A stretch of DNA of 64,000 bases from JAJPHI01 sp035541875 (GCA_035541875.1 DATKML010000047.1:14332-78331), one strand, 5' to 3'. Shown: positions 32,280 to 41,749, counted from the first letter of the stretch. The notes: a model not told the origin generated them from the sequence alone. Translations and numbers: made by a program.

Positions 32280-33470
32280 TTGCCACTCGACGAACAGGAA
32301 GCCAAGGAACAGGCGGCCGAACTATCGCGCAATGCCGCCGAGGTAATCTCGGGCGGGGAACTCGAAGCGAAACTGGCGCAGGGTAAACCCCTGCGGATCA
32401 AGCTCGGGATGGATCCTACCGCTCCGGACCTCCATCTGGGTCACTCGATCACGCTCAAGAAAATGCGCGATTTTCAGCGCCGCGGTCATACCGTGATCTT
32501 CCTCGTGGGCGACTTCACCGCGATGATCGGCGATCCGACTGGGCGCTCCGAAACGCGCAAACCGCTCTCCCCCGATCAGATCAAGGAGAACGCCGCGACC
32601 TATCAGAAGCAGGTCTCGATGATCCTCGATCCGGCCAAGACCGAAGTTCGCTTCAACAGCGAATGGATGAGCCAGGTCGATACGCGCAAGCTGATCGAGA
32701 TCGCTGCCAAGCTGAGCGTCGCCCGGATGCTCGAACGAGACGATTTCGAGAAGCGGCTCGCGAATCAGGAGCCGCTCTTTCTGCACGAGATCCTTTATCC
32801 GCTCATCCAGGGCTACGACTCGGTCGCGCTCAGGGCCGACGTCGAGATGGGCGGCACCGATCAGAAATTCAACATGCTCGTTGGACGCGAACTCCAACGC
32901 GCCTATGGGCAATCGCCGCAAGTCGTGATGACGATGCCGCTGCTCGAAGGACTCGACGGCGTGCGCAAGATGTCGAAGTCCTACGGCAACTACGTCGGTC
33001 TGACCGACAAGCCCGAAGATATGTTCGGCAAACTGATGTCGGTTTCCGATCGGCTGATGATCAAGTACCTCGAACTACTCACCGATACCGATGCCAAAAC
33101 GATAGAGGCTGCCAGATCAGGGGCGCTCCATCCGATGGAGGCGAAGAAGCGCCTCGCCGCGTCGATCACCGCTGAGTATCACGATGCCGACGCCGCCAAA
33201 CGCGCGCAGCAATACTTCGAAACCAAGTTTCAGCGTCACGAGGTTCCCGCCGACGCACCGGTCTTCAAGGTGGCCGATGCAATGTGGGTCTGCGAGCTGA
33301 TGAAGCAGTTACGCTTTGCAGCCTCGACCAGCGAGGCGCGTCGCCTGCTCAGTCAGGGAGCCGTGCGCGTTGACGGCGCAACCGTGAACGATCCAAACTT
33401 CCGGTTTGTCCCCGGCGATCACAAGATTCTTGAAGTCGGGAAACGCCGCGTCGCGCGAATCGAGCGCTAG
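32280..33470 (+). CDS. tyrS: Tyrosyl-tRNA synthetase
   Basis: The 396-aa class I synthetase has LKQ-type N-terminus and the HIGH-equivalent DLHLGHSITLKKM. DFTAMIGDPTGRSETRKPL, VEMGGTDQKFNMLVGRELQ and the KMSKS motif in VRKMSKSYGNYVGL follow. The C-terminal S4 domain reads STSEARRLLSQGAVRVDG. It charges tRNA-Tyr. The start is TTG 32280 with GAAAGG upstream. The motif spacing marks the TyrZ-like bacterial branch. Confidence 0.96.
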   Translation: MPLDEQEAKEQAAELSRNAAEVISGGELEAKLAQGKPLRIKLGMDPTAPDLHLGHSITLKKMRDFQRRGHTVIFLVGDFTAMIGDPTGRSETRKPLSPDQIKENAATYQKQVSMILDPAKTEVRFNSEWMSQVDTRKLIEIAAKLSVARMLERDDFEKRLANQEPLFLHEILYPLIQGYDSVALRADVEMGGTDQKFNMLVGRELQRAYGQSPQVVMTMPLLEGLDGVRKMSKSYGNYVGLTDKPEDMFGKLMSVSDRLMIKYLELLTDTDAKTIEAARSGALHPMEAKKRLAASITAEYHDADAAKRAQQYFETKFQRHEVPADAPVFKVADAMWVCELMKQLRFAASTSEARRLLSQGAVRVDGATVNDPNFRFVPGDHKILEVGKRRVARIER

Positions 33471-33510
33471 ACATGGTTTCGGCAGTAAAATCTACTTGAT
33501 GTAGAAGTGT

Positions 33511-33601
33511 TGTCATTCTGAGCGAAGCGAAGAATCCCGGCGTCTACACATGATGGAAAAGGGGATCAGGGATTTTTCGGTCGCATACTCCCTCAGAATG
33601 A
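33511..33601. repeat. REP-like repeat with TCATTCTGAG ends
   Basis: The 10-bp terminal inverted repeats TCATTCTGAG (33513-33522) and CTCAGAATGA (33592-33601) enclose GCGAAGCGAAGAATCCCGG. This is a common form of dispersed intergenic palindrome and resembles 14795-14879. Confidence 0.7.
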
Positions 33602-33648
33602 TATCGTGGCCTTTATAGGTTCAGAGACTTGAAATGGAGGGTTAGACG

Positions 33649-34527
33649 ATGAGTCTAAGAACGGTGAACTTCTTCAGCGAAGGAACCAAGATGGAAGGTG
33701 ATCTGTTCCTGCCTTCCGACTACAAAGCCGGCGAACGACGACCCGGTATGGTGCTATGCCACGGCTTCACCGGCGTGCGCACGATGATTCTCGGCGATTA
33801 CGCGAAGGCTTTCGCGGAAGCCGGGTTTGTCGCGATGACCTTCGATTATCGCGGCTATGGCGGCAGCGAGGGAACCCGGCGCCGGCTAATTCCGCTCGAA
33901 CAGATCGACGATATCCGTAACGCAATCAGCTACTTCGAAACGCTCCCCGAAGTCGATCCCGATCGGATCGGGCTGTGGGGAACGTCATTCGGCGGCGCGA
34001 ACGCACCCTACACTGCTGCGGTCGATAATCGTATCCGCGCGGTCGTGGGTCAGGTCGGCTTTGGCGATGGCGAGCGCTTCCTGCTCGATACCCGTCGCTT
34101 CGGCGAGCGGGACCATCTGCTGAAGAAGGTCGCCGAGGATCGCCGGCGCCGCGCCACCGAAGGGGTTGGTGACCGACTGAGCCCCCTCGATGCTTTGAAC
34201 AGCCCACAGACCAATGCTTTCCTGGGCGATGCGCTCAAGGACGTCAAACCGGCACAGATTGATATTTCGTGGGAGACGATTGAGAAGACACTCGAATACA
34301 AGCCGATCGAAATAGTCGATCGAATCGCCCCTCGCGCCTTGTTGTTGATCGGAGCCCGCGACGACGATCTTTGTAAAATCGAGGGCTACGAAAAGATGTA
34401 TGAGCGGGCGCGCGAACCGAAGAAGTTCGTGGTGCTACCGATCACGCATTACGAGATTTACGCCGGCAAGTGGCTCGCCGAGTCGTCGCGACTCGCGGTC
34501 GAGTGGTTCGAGCGCTTCCTCAAGTAG
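33649..34527 (+). CDS. Alpha/beta hydrolase (dienelactone-hydrolase-like)
   Basis: The 292-aa cytoplasmic protein has MVLCHGFTGVRT (oxyanion region), FDYRGYGGSEG, the nucleophile elbow GLWGTSFGGAN (Ser), Asp in LLIGARDDDLC and His in LPITHYEIYAG. These complete the triad. The preceding intergenic repeat separates it from tyrS, and a terminator follows. The substrate is unknown; esters or lactones are likely. Confidence 0.9.
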   Translation: MSLRTVNFFSEGTKMEGDLFLPSDYKAGERRPGMVLCHGFTGVRTMILGDYAKAFAEAGFVAMTFDYRGYGGSEGTRRRLIPLEQIDDIRNAISYFETLPEVDPDRIGLWGTSFGGANAPYTAAVDNRIRAVVGQVGFGDGERFLLDTRRFGERDHLLKKVAEDRRRRATEGVGDRLSPLDALNSPQTNAFLGDALKDVKPAQIDISWETIEKTLEYKPIEIVDRIAPRALLLIGARDDDLCKIEGYEKMYERAREPKKFVVLPITHYEIYAGKWLAESSRLAVEWFERFLK

Positions 34528-34563
34528 ATTGTAATCCGCGAACAGCGCCATAACTGAACTACA

Positions 34564-34602
34564 ACGGCTCAGGAGATAAACTCCCGAGCCGTCTTTATTC
34601 TT
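34564..34602 (+). terminator. Terminator after alpha/beta hydrolase
   Basis: ACGGCTCAGGAG (34564-34575) and CTCCCGAGCCGT (34581-34592) form a 12-bp stem with one mismatch and an ATAAA loop. CTTTATTCTT follows. Confidence 0.82.
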
Positions 34603-34627
34603 CGTGGCCCGCTGATGACTCTACGCG

Positions 34628-35437
34628 TTATGGTCCGAAGGACGAATAGCCCGGTGGCGGATAGCCTGAAGAGGGATATCCCGGCGAGGGGAACCCTGAA
34701 TAAGGATTGGGCGGAGGACCGAACGAGCCACCGCCGAATCCTCCGCCGAAGTTCCCCGGACCAACTGCGAAGGTCCCACCCGACGCCGCGCTCAAGGCCA
34801 TCAGCCCGAGCATCAGCAGCGGCGTCATCGTCGTCATCGCCGCACCTGTCTGCTGTTGCTGCACGTATTGTTGCGCTTCGTTCTGCTGCTCGACGTAAGC
34901 GTCAGCTCCCGGGTAGCTTCCGTTGTCGGCGGTGCTCGTCGTGGGTGCGCTGCTCGACGGACTCACACTCGTACTTGAGCTTCCGCTGGAAAGCAGCTCG
35001 GGCTTCACTTTGATCCGATTATCGATCGCGACGTTCGAATCGTTCAGATACTTCCCTGCCTTCACGGCAGCATCGCTCTTGCCGAAGTCGGAACCGACGT
35101 AGCCGTACAAGACGACTGCGCGCTCCCCGTCGGGGCCCTGCAGAACCTGCGCACCGACCAGCGGAAGTCGCCTTTGCTTCAGGTACTCGGTCAGCGCCTG
35201 GCTTTCACTCTGATTGGCAACAAAACCAGTCGTATCGATGTGACTCGATGAAACTGCAGCAGTGGGCGCGCCCGTGGGTGACACGCCAACGGATGCCGTT
35301 GCGCTCTTCGATGTTATCGTGCCGCTGCTACTGCTCTGGGCGTAGCCGCCGGTGGCTCCGGCCTCAAAGCATCCCTGCTCCGTGACCATCGCTAAAGCCA
35401 ACCAAGCGGCCCACAACATGCCCTTCGGTAGACGCAT
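34628..35437 (-). CDS. Secreted Ser-rich protein with Pro/Gly/Tyr-rich tail
   Basis: From ATG 35437 (MRLPKGMLWAAWLALAMVTE) the product is about 269 aa with a probable signal peptide. It has a Ser/Thr-rich region, a folded core (SESQALTEYLKQRRLPLVGA to IDNRIKVKPEL), another Ser-rich linker, a Gln/Glu helix (VEQQNEAQQYVQQQQ), a hydrophobic stretch MTPLLMLGLMALSAASGG, and a Gly-rich then GYP-rich tail. The core repeats strand/helix turns but matches no family I can name. It is probably anchored at the cell surface or envelope. Longer in-frame starts up to 35623 are unlikely. Confidence 0.7.
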   Translation of the reverse strand: MRLPKGMLWAAWLALAMVTEQGCFEAGATGGYAQSSSSGTITSKSATASVGVSPTGAPTAAVSSSHIDTTGFVANQSESQALTEYLKQRRLPLVGAQVLQGPDGERAVVLYGYVGSDFGKSDAAVKAGKYLNDSNVAIDNRIKVKPELLSSGSSSTSVSPSSSAPTTSTADNGSYPGADAYVEQQNEAQQYVQQQQTGAAMTTMTPLLMLGLMALSAASGGTFAVGPGNFGGGFGGGSFGPPPNPYSGFPSPGYPSSGYPPPGYSSFGP

Positions 35438-35568
35438 ATAAAAATCATACCGCATCCGTGCATCGAGCGAACAGTAGTGCGGAAAGCGGCGGCTTACTCC
35501 ACGATCCGCTTCTGTTTCGCTAAGATGTAAATGCGATGAGTAAGTATGTGGCGCAGCTTGAGAGGGGT

Positions 35569-36123
35569 ATGAAAAGCGATCGTGAGTGGGCCATCTGGTC
35601 AAAGGCTCTGCTGGGCTTGGCACTGGTAGCCGGATGCTCTACGCCCGGCAAAGTGCCGATGCAGGTGAATATCACACCACTGGCCAATTACGTTAATCCG
35701 GCCCGCCCTCCGAGCTGTAAGATGCCGGTACTTACGACGATGCCGCTGCAGGAGAACTACAAGGAAGTCGCTATCGTCGAGGTTTGGGCTGACCTTCAGG
35801 ATGACAAGGAAGACGTCATTCCGATGATGCAACGGAAGGCCTGCGAGACCGGCGCCGACGCCATCGTCATCAAGACCAGCCAGCACCAGGACATCAAGAG
35901 CTTCCTGTATCAGGCGAGCCCCAACGAGACTCTTAACGAGGCGACGCAGAAAGACGTCTATTCAGGACAGGGCGAGTATATCAAGACGGCGGAGCACACC
36001 CGGCGAATCGGTGAGGTCGGCCACAACGGCTACTACCTCGAAGCCGTCGCTATCAATTACGTCGTTACGCCGACCCGCTCTCCCAAGGCGAGCGAGCCTA
36101 AAGCGACGCTCCCGCCAAGCTAG
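35569..36123 (+). CDS. Lipoprotein of unknown function
   Basis: From ATG 35569, preceded by AGAGGGGT, the protein is about 184 aa with signal KALLGLALVAGCS (lipobox VAGC). The mature part holds NYKEVAIVEVWADLQDDKED, RKACETGADAIVIKTSQHQD and GYYLEAVAINYVV. The EVAIVEVWAD...ACETGADAIVI pattern is that of heavy-metal-binding/YbjQ-like small lipoproteins sensing nothing known. No ligand can be assigned. ATG 35536 is an alternative start. Confidence 0.72.
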   Translation: MKSDREWAIWSKALLGLALVAGCSTPGKVPMQVNITPLANYVNPARPPSCKMPVLTTMPLQENYKEVAIVEVWADLQDDKEDVIPMMQRKACETGADAIVIKTSQHQDIKSFLYQASPNETLNEATQKDVYSGQGEYIKTAEHTRRIGEVGHNGYYLEAVAINYVVTPTRSPKASEPKATLPPS

Positions 36124-36137
36124 ACGTCGCGAGTTGT

Positions 36138-36911
36138 TCAGTCGTTGTCGGGCTTAATCGGCTCGCGGCCGCCGATATATTTCACCAGCTCGACGAGCTC
36201 CATCTGGGAGCCCTGAGGGCCGCCCTCGAGCACCTCGGTCTTTACCAAACCGACGTTGGGCGCGTACCAGTCGCGATAAAGCAACTTGGACTTCTTCGGT
36301 CCTTTGTCGAAGGCACCACCTTCATAGGTTGCCATCGTATCGATTCGCATGCAGCCGTCGTAACGACCGGCAGGCACTACGATCTCCTCGCCTTCGAAAA
36401 CCGTCTTGTGATCCTGCTTGATATCGAAGGAGTCGGGCATGTGGCCGAAGGGAAATATCGTACTGCTCCACGTAAAATCAGGCGCCATCGAGGCGGGCAT
36501 GAACTGACCGTCTTCCGATTGCCCCCATGCCGGGGTCTTGATGTTGTCCCGGTTGTATTCCATGCCGGAAAACCGCGTGAGGAAGCCATCCTTCACGACG
36601 TAGACGATAGGTCGGGAGCCGCCTCGATCGAGGTTGTAGAACTCCTCAACCACTTGGCCCGTGACGTTGAGCGAAGGAACATACTTCATGCCGACAACCT
36701 TATCGGTAACGACATAGTTCTGCTTCTGGCTCTTGCTGTTGATTCGATAGGTCCAGCTGCTGCTCGGCTTGAGCGGAAAGAAAGCTCCGGCCAGCGCCGG
36801 ATTATAGTGCCCGGCATGTCGCTCGCATCCGGCCAACGGCGCGATAACGACCGCCGTAAGTATCAAGGTCATCCAGTTGCGGGAAGCAGTTACAAAATCC
36901 TTTTGCCTCAT
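36138..36911 (-). CDS. Lipoprotein of unknown function
   Basis: From ATG 36911 (MRQKDFVTASRNWMTLILTA) the product is about 257 aa with lipobox LAGC. The mature protein is rich in beta-strand patterns: FFPLKPSSSWTYRINSKSQK, VVEEFYNLDRGGSRPIVYVV, EGEEIVVPAGRYDGCMRIDT and LLYRDWYAPNVGLVKTEVLE. The last resembles YD-repeat-free outer lipoproteins where a pro-form is measured against a gradient, but no family is recognised. It converges with the preceding lipoprotein gene and is 191 bp from the RND permease gene on the same strand. Confidence 0.73.
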   Translation of the reverse strand: MRQKDFVTASRNWMTLILTAVVIAPLAGCERHAGHYNPALAGAFFPLKPSSSWTYRINSKSQKQNYVVTDKVVGMKYVPSLNVTGQVVEEFYNLDRGGSRPIVYVVKDGFLTRFSGMEYNRDNIKTPAWGQSEDGQFMPASMAPDFTWSSTIFPFGHMPDSFDIKQDHKTVFEGEEIVVPAGRYDGCMRIDTMATYEGGAFDKGPKKSKLLYRDWYAPNVGLVKTEVLEGGPQGSQMELVELVKYIGGREPIKPDND

Positions 36912-37040
36912 CGTCTCTGCCTTAAGCGGGCCGGAAATCCGCTGGTTGCTGTTAATTATGGCTAACGCCGGAACCTTGCTTAAGGTTCCCATTATCCCAG
37001 AAAAACCCGCATTCGGATAATTGCAAGTAATCTAACCACG

Positions 37041-37081
37041 AAAATAGATACGGCGAGCCGTAGACTACCGACTCGCCGTAT
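37041..37081 (-). terminator. Terminator of the YCF48-RND operon
   Basis: ATACGGCGAG (37048-37057) and CTCGCCGTAT (37072-37081) form a perfect 10-bp stem. On the minus strand CTATTTTC follows. Confidence 0.78.
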
Positions 37082-37102
37082 TGTTTGCTCCGCTTTTGCC
37101 GC

Positions 37103-39538
37103 TTAGGAGACCGCTGCCTTAAGCTCGCGCTCCTTGAGCATCGCACTGCCACCGAAGACGAACTTCGGCCGTCTCCATGAGATATACGCCGGCAGGACCA
37201 GACATCCTGCGATCATGTTCGTACCCATCAGAAAGATCAGCAGCGTGCTCATCTGGCTGTGGAAAAGCAGCGGCGAGAAGATCCACGGGAAGATACCGCC
37301 GATCATGACGAGGAAGGTATTGAAAACGGCAACACCCGTCGTGCTGAGTGCGAGCACGATAGCGTCGTCGATCTCCATACCGGCCATAACCTCGTCGCGG
37401 ATACGCGAGACGGCGTAGATGCCGTAGTCGACGCCGAGACCGATACCGAGCGAGATGACGGGAATCGTATCGATCGTTAATCCGATACCTCGGGCATTCA
37501 TGTAGATGAACGCACCGAAGTTGGCGAGCACGCAGGCCAGCAGGAAGAGGAAGCCCGCCACGAAGGATCGGAAAGCGCCGACACAGAACAGCCACACGAC
37601 GCCCAACACGAAGGTGATGTTGAGGAAGTCGAGCTGCTTCAGAACGTCATTGGCTGCCAGATAGAGTCCCGCGATACCTGCAAGATACCACGCGGTAACC
37701 CGATGACCATTGTTGTTCGGTGCGTTAAGAATCGGGTCTGGATTCAAACGTTCATCGACGAAGGTCTGAATTTCATCGCGGATGTTGTTTAGCGTGTCGT
37801 AAGTATGGTCCCGCAACAAGACGCGGATGTTGGTGTCGTCGTTGAGACGGTTAGAAATAAACCGCTCGAGTTCGCCCGGCGCCGATCCGTTTAGATAGAG
37901 GAACCATAGGTTTGCCGACAATTCGCGCGAATCGGGAACGGCCAAGAATTTGGGATAGCCGTAATGGAAACGCTCGTTGAACGGCTTCGCGATCGCCGAC
38001 GTATACGAGATAACCTGCGCCACCTTCGGATCCTTGAAGAGGTAGGAGCGGAGGTCGTCCATCATCTTCAGCGTAGGTGTGCCCAAGACCGAAAGCGGAT
38101 CAGGATAGGCCGGGGTCGTGAGCACGATCCATCCCTCTTCGAGGGGGAACTTGGCACCGACGGCCATGATGTCCTGGTTAACTTTCGATTGGGTCTTGTA
38201 AAGCGGTGTTCCGGCCGATGCGTAACCGATCTTGCTCTTCACGCCGGCGACCACACCGTAAACCAGAAACAGTGCCGACGCACTTAGCAGGGCTTTGCGG
38301 AGTGTCCCCGGATTCGTCGGCACGTGCACCAACCAATCGAGTCCGCGTTGCCCGAGACTCGGTCCGCTGCTCGCTTTTGCGGCCTTGTGCTTGACCTCAG
38401 GAACCGGGAGATAGCTCATCAGGATGGGCTGGAAGATGAAGACCATCGTGAGGCTGCCCGCCAGCCAGATCGTTCCGGCCAAGGCAATGTGCTGAAGGAC
38501 GGGAATACCGCCGAAGGAGATGAAGACGATGCCGCTGATGTCCGCCATGATCGACAGGAAGCCCGGCGGCAACATGAAGTCCGTTGTCGCGGAGCAGGCG
38601 GCGAACTTATCGCCTAAGCGATCAAGCTCGTCATGATATCGCCCCTGCCACTGAATACCGTGGCTCATATCACGTGCTGTCAGGATGAACGGTATGACGA
38701 GCATCGTCGGATCGAAGTCGTACTTCATCCAACCGACGAAGCCGAGGCCCCAGACGGCCGAGAGGGTTCCGGTCACAATCGGTGCCCACCATCGGCTGCG
38801 CTGACCACCGGTCGCCCACAGGATGAAGATCATAACTGCGACGGCCAGGAGGAACAGGACGTTAACCCTGGGTTCGTAGTAGTAGCCATAACCACGAACG
38901 ATCGGCTCGCCGGCTACGAAGATCTGGTTGTTGTCGTCCTGATACTTCTTGACGATATCCTGAACTTTGAAGAACAGTTCGCGATAATCGAGACCGAGCT
39001 CGTTGAACGATGCCTCGACACGGGCGCTCTTCAGGTCGGGATTGACCAGCTGCGAGATCGTTGAAACGTTCGCCAGCACGCGCCGCCGCAGTTCGTCACG
39101 TCCCGCCTGATCCTTTGGCGGCTCAGGGAACATGAACGGCTTGATCAGCAGCGAGCCGGGAGACGCTTCCGAGTAGCTGACGCGATATGAAGCCAGAGAC
39201 AAAACTTCGTTGTGGTCGACACCAGGCAGCTTATCGACGTCATCCTGGATATCGTGAATCTTCTGCAGCGTCTTCTCGTTGAAGATATCGCCGTCTTTGA
39301 CCTGGACCATGACCGACAGCGTTTGTGCGCCGCCGTACTTATGCCAGTTTCGATAGAGCTGAACGTTCGGATGATAGCTTGGAAAGAAATCATCGAACTT
39401 CGTGGCGATGTTAACCTGCGTGCAGTAATAGCCCGCTATCGCGCTAATCGCCAGCAGGATACCGCCGATGAGTACGCGGAAGCGCAGGACAAAATCGCCG
39501 ACCTTAAAAGACCCGAGATTTACTGAACTGCTTGCCAT
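37103..39538 (-). CDS. RND/MMPL-family transporter (hydrophobe exporter-like)
   Basis: The 811-aa protein has two six-TM halves. The N-terminal helix (VLIGGILLAISAIAGYYC) is followed by a large periplasmic loop with FDDFFPSYHPNVQLYRNWHK, then LFLLAVAVMIFILW and the sterol-sensing-like core. The second half repeats this with PVISLGIGLGVDYGIYAVSR, the conserved GxxxDY motif that relays protons. The family includes HpnN and lipid/hopanoid transporters. It is translated with the YCF48 gene: its ATG overlaps the YCF48 stop by 19 bases. No MFP or TolC partner lies beside it, so it is not a classical tripartite pump. Confidence 0.93.
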   Translation of the reverse strand: MASSSVNLGSFKVGDFVLRFRVLIGGILLAISAIAGYYCTQVNIATKFDDFFPSYHPNVQLYRNWHKYGGAQTLSVMVQVKDGDIFNEKTLQKIHDIQDDVDKLPGVDHNEVLSLASYRVSYSEASPGSLLIKPFMFPEPPKDQAGRDELRRRVLANVSTISQLVNPDLKSARVEASFNELGLDYRELFFKVQDIVKKYQDDNNQIFVAGEPIVRGYGYYYEPRVNVLFLLAVAVMIFILWATGGQRSRWWAPIVTGTLSAVWGLGFVGWMKYDFDPTMLVIPFILTARDMSHGIQWQGRYHDELDRLGDKFAACSATTDFMLPPGFLSIMADISGIVFISFGGIPVLQHIALAGTIWLAGSLTMVFIFQPILMSYLPVPEVKHKAAKASSGPSLGQRGLDWLVHVPTNPGTLRKALLSASALFLVYGVVAGVKSKIGYASAGTPLYKTQSKVNQDIMAVGAKFPLEEGWIVLTTPAYPDPLSVLGTPTLKMMDDLRSYLFKDPKVAQVISYTSAIAKPFNERFHYGYPKFLAVPDSRELSANLWFLYLNGSAPGELERFISNRLNDDTNIRVLLRDHTYDTLNNIRDEIQTFVDERLNPDPILNAPNNNGHRVTAWYLAGIAGLYLAANDVLKQLDFLNITFVLGVVWLFCVGAFRSFVAGFLFLLACVLANFGAFIYMNARGIGLTIDTIPVISLGIGLGVDYGIYAVSRIRDEVMAGMEIDDAIVLALSTTGVAVFNTFLVMIGGIFPWIFSPLLFHSQMSTLLIFLMGTNMIAGCLVLPAYISWRRPKFVFGGSAMLKERELKAAVS

Positions 39539-40545
39539 TTTTCGCCTGCGTTATCCGTAAGAAGAATCGTTCCGTTCAGACCAACCATCACGCCTGCGTT
39601 GCCGGAGAACGCGATATCCGTGATGTCATTGAAGGTCGCTCGTGAGGCCTCCTGCCATTGGCCGCCCTCTGGCTCTGAGAAGGTTCGACCGCCGGTACCG
39701 GCCACCCACATCTTTTTGTTGTTGGTATCGACGGCAAAAGCGTAAGCGCCGACCTGATCAGGCAACTTGGATGGCTTCCACGTCTTACCGCCGTCATCAG
39801 AGGTTGCCATTTCGCCGGCCAACCCCCCTACCACAGCGTGCTGAGGATCGACGAAATTGATTGTGAAGTAAGGTCCAATCGTAAAGTCTGCGGTGTTACC
39901 ACCGGTCACGAGGTTCCACGTCTGGCCACCGTCGGTCGTGTTCAAGACGGTCGAGAACTCGGCCGCAATCCAGCCGGTATTCTTATCGGTGAAGGTGATA
40001 TCGAAGAGCACGATATCTTTCGGGCTCTTGATCGTCTTCCAATGGTCGCCGCCGTCATCGGTGCGGATGATGATCCCGTCGTTGCCGACAGCCAAGGCCG
40101 TCTTTTCATCCAACACCGCCAGCTTGAAGAGGCTCTTGGTGGTACCACTGTCGAGCCGCTTCCAGGTGCTGCCGCCATCAGTCGTGCGCAACACCGTGCC
40201 GCCTTCACCCACTACGAAGCCCGTCTTGCCGTCGGGGGCAAAACGAATCGAGTAGAGGTCAGCATCCTGAAAGAGCTCACCGCCCGGACGGACCGGTAAG
40301 GTAGCTTGAGTCCAGATCTTCCCGTGATCGGTCGAAGTCATCAGCAAAGCTTTCGATCCAACGGCAAGAATCGCGCCATCGTTGGGACGGAGCGCCACAC
40401 CGAACAGGTTCAAGTACGGCGGCGCTCCCGTCGTCTTTTCGCCTGCGATATCGGCTCGTGCTCCGACCGCGACGAAGGCAAGAATCAAGAGGCATAGGCC
40501 TCCGATCGCCCAAGCTTTTTCCAGCGTGCGAGTTTTGTACCTCAA
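39520..40545 (-). CDS. YCF48-family beta-propeller protein
   Basis: The 341-aa secreted protein has a signal peptide (GLCLLILAFVAVGARA). It then has six repeats of the BNR/YCF48 type, each with an Asp box: TSTDHGKIWTQA, RTTDGGSTWKRL, RTDDGGDHWKTI, NTTDGGQTWNLV, TSDDGGKTWKPS and a last LTDNAGEKWQAV. The fold is a propeller, as in photosystem II factor YCF48. In non-photosynthetic bacteria it often sits next to RND transporters. It is the first gene of the operon and probably acts in the periplasm with the permease. Confidence 0.93.
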   Translation of the reverse strand: MRYKTRTLEKAWAIGGLCLLILAFVAVGARADIAGEKTTGAPPYLNLFGVALRPNDGAILAVGSKALLMTSTDHGKIWTQATLPVRPGGELFQDADLYSIRFAPDGKTGFVVGEGGTVLRTTDGGSTWKRLDSGTTKSLFKLAVLDEKTALAVGNDGIIIRTDDGGDHWKTIKSPKDIVLFDITFTDKNTGWIAAEFSTVLNTTDGGQTWNLVTGGNTADFTIGPYFTINFVDPQHAVVGGLAGEMATSDDGGKTWKPSKLPDQVGAYAFAVDTNNKKMWVAGTGGRTFSEPEGGQWQEASRATFNDITDIAFSGNAGVMVGLNGTILLTDNAGEKWQAVQ

Positions 40546-40903
40546 GACGTAACCCCACTAGCCTTTAGTTTCGTCGAAGAAAGTCGTGATGCGGCCATTT
40601 CGTCCCCTCACTAGGGCCGACCTGATCGCGCCTCCGTCACAGAGCCCGAGCGGGAGCCATTTCCCTTTTCTCCCCAAAATGGTGCCGCCCACATGCGCTC
40701 CTTAGCGGAGTTGAGCAACCGCTTACAACACGCTTGTAGCCACTGTCAAGGGAAGGTACCGGCGGGCGATCGAGACACTCGACGCTTTCAGTCGTATGGG
40801 CAAATTGGAGCGATGCGATGCATCCGTAGCGACGCGATAGGGACCCGTCGATGCTTGTGATCTCGCGGAGAAAAAGAGTTAAGTGGGACAGGGGATTCGC
40901 GCG
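40546..40903. other. 358-bp divergent intergenic region
   Basis: It separates the YCF48-RND operon from the PgdA-like gene. No gene, terminator or consensus promoter could be called. An in-frame GTG at 40883 would extend the deacetylase by seven residues, but AGGGG nine bases before ATG 40904 favours the latter. Confidence 0.4.
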
Positions 40904-41749
40904 ATGAGCAAGAAGATAACCGTATGCCTGACCTTCGACTTCGATGCGATGTCAGTATGGATCGGGACGTTTCACGCGAAATCGCCGAGCGCGATTTCAC
41001 GCGGCGAGTTCGGCAACGTGGGGGCTCAACGACTGCTCGCGATGCTACGCGATTGGCAAATGCCCTCGACCTGGTTTGTTCCGGGTCACACCGCCGATGC
41101 GTTCCCGGCAACGGTCGAGGCTATCGCGGCAGCGGGTCACGAGATTGGTCATCATGGCTATTTCCACGATCGCGCCAAAACCAGCGATGACGAGATCCTC
41201 GATTTCGAACGCGCGATGGATACGCTCAAGCGCGTCGCCGGAGTGACCCCCGTAGGTTACCGCTCACCAGCCGCCGATCTGACGCAGACAACGCTCGATA
41301 GCCTCCTCAAACACAACTTCCTATACGACAGCAGCATGATGGGGCACGACTTTTCGCCCTATTATTGCCGGATTGGCGATCGTGCGCCTGCTGACGGACC
41401 CTACGAATGGGGGCGGGAGGTTAGTCTGGTCGAGATTCCTTTTACCTGGGGCCTCGATGACTTCCCGATCTTCGAATACTTCTTCCACAGCGGCGGCGTG
41501 AATCAGGGCTTGGCGTCACCATCGCAGGTTTACGAGATTTGGGCCGGCGACTTCGATTATCTCCACGATCGGCTCGGCTCGGGGGTGTATACCCTCACGA
41601 TGCATCCGCAAGCGATCGGTCGTGGCCATCGACTCCTGATGCTCGAGCGGCTTATCGATCACATGCGCAAAGCCGGCGACGTAACCTTCGCGACGATGCG
41701 GGAGGTCGCCCTCGCCTATCGGGGAGCACATCCGCTCCCATCTAATTGA
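40904..41749 (+). CDS. PgdA-like polysaccharide deacetylase
   Basis: The 281-aa NodB-fold protein is laid out like the Helicobacter pylori peptidoglycan deacetylase HP0310. It has VCLTFDFDAMSVW (the metal Asp region, with DFDA in place of the common DDG), RLLAMLRDWQMPSTWFVPGH and GHEIGHHGYFHDRA with two His ligands. GYRSPAADLTQ, DSSMMGHDFSPYYCRIGD and the C-terminal TLTMHPQAIGRGHRL complete it. It probably deacetylates a peptidoglycan- or sugar-linked N-acetyl group with a metal. No signal peptide is evident, so a cytoplasmic role or a different substrate is possible. Confidence 0.88.
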   Translation: MSKKITVCLTFDFDAMSVWIGTFHAKSPSAISRGEFGNVGAQRLLAMLRDWQMPSTWFVPGHTADAFPATVEAIAAAGHEIGHHGYFHDRAKTSDDEILDFERAMDTLKRVAGVTPVGYRSPAADLTQTTLDSLLKHNFLYDSSMMGHDFSPYYCRIGDRAPADGPYEWGREVSLVEIPFTWGLDDFPIFEYFFHSGGVNQGLASPSQVYEIWAGDFDYLHDRLGSGVYTLTMHPQAIGRGHRLLMLERLIDHMRKAGDVTFATMREVALAYRGAHPLPSN

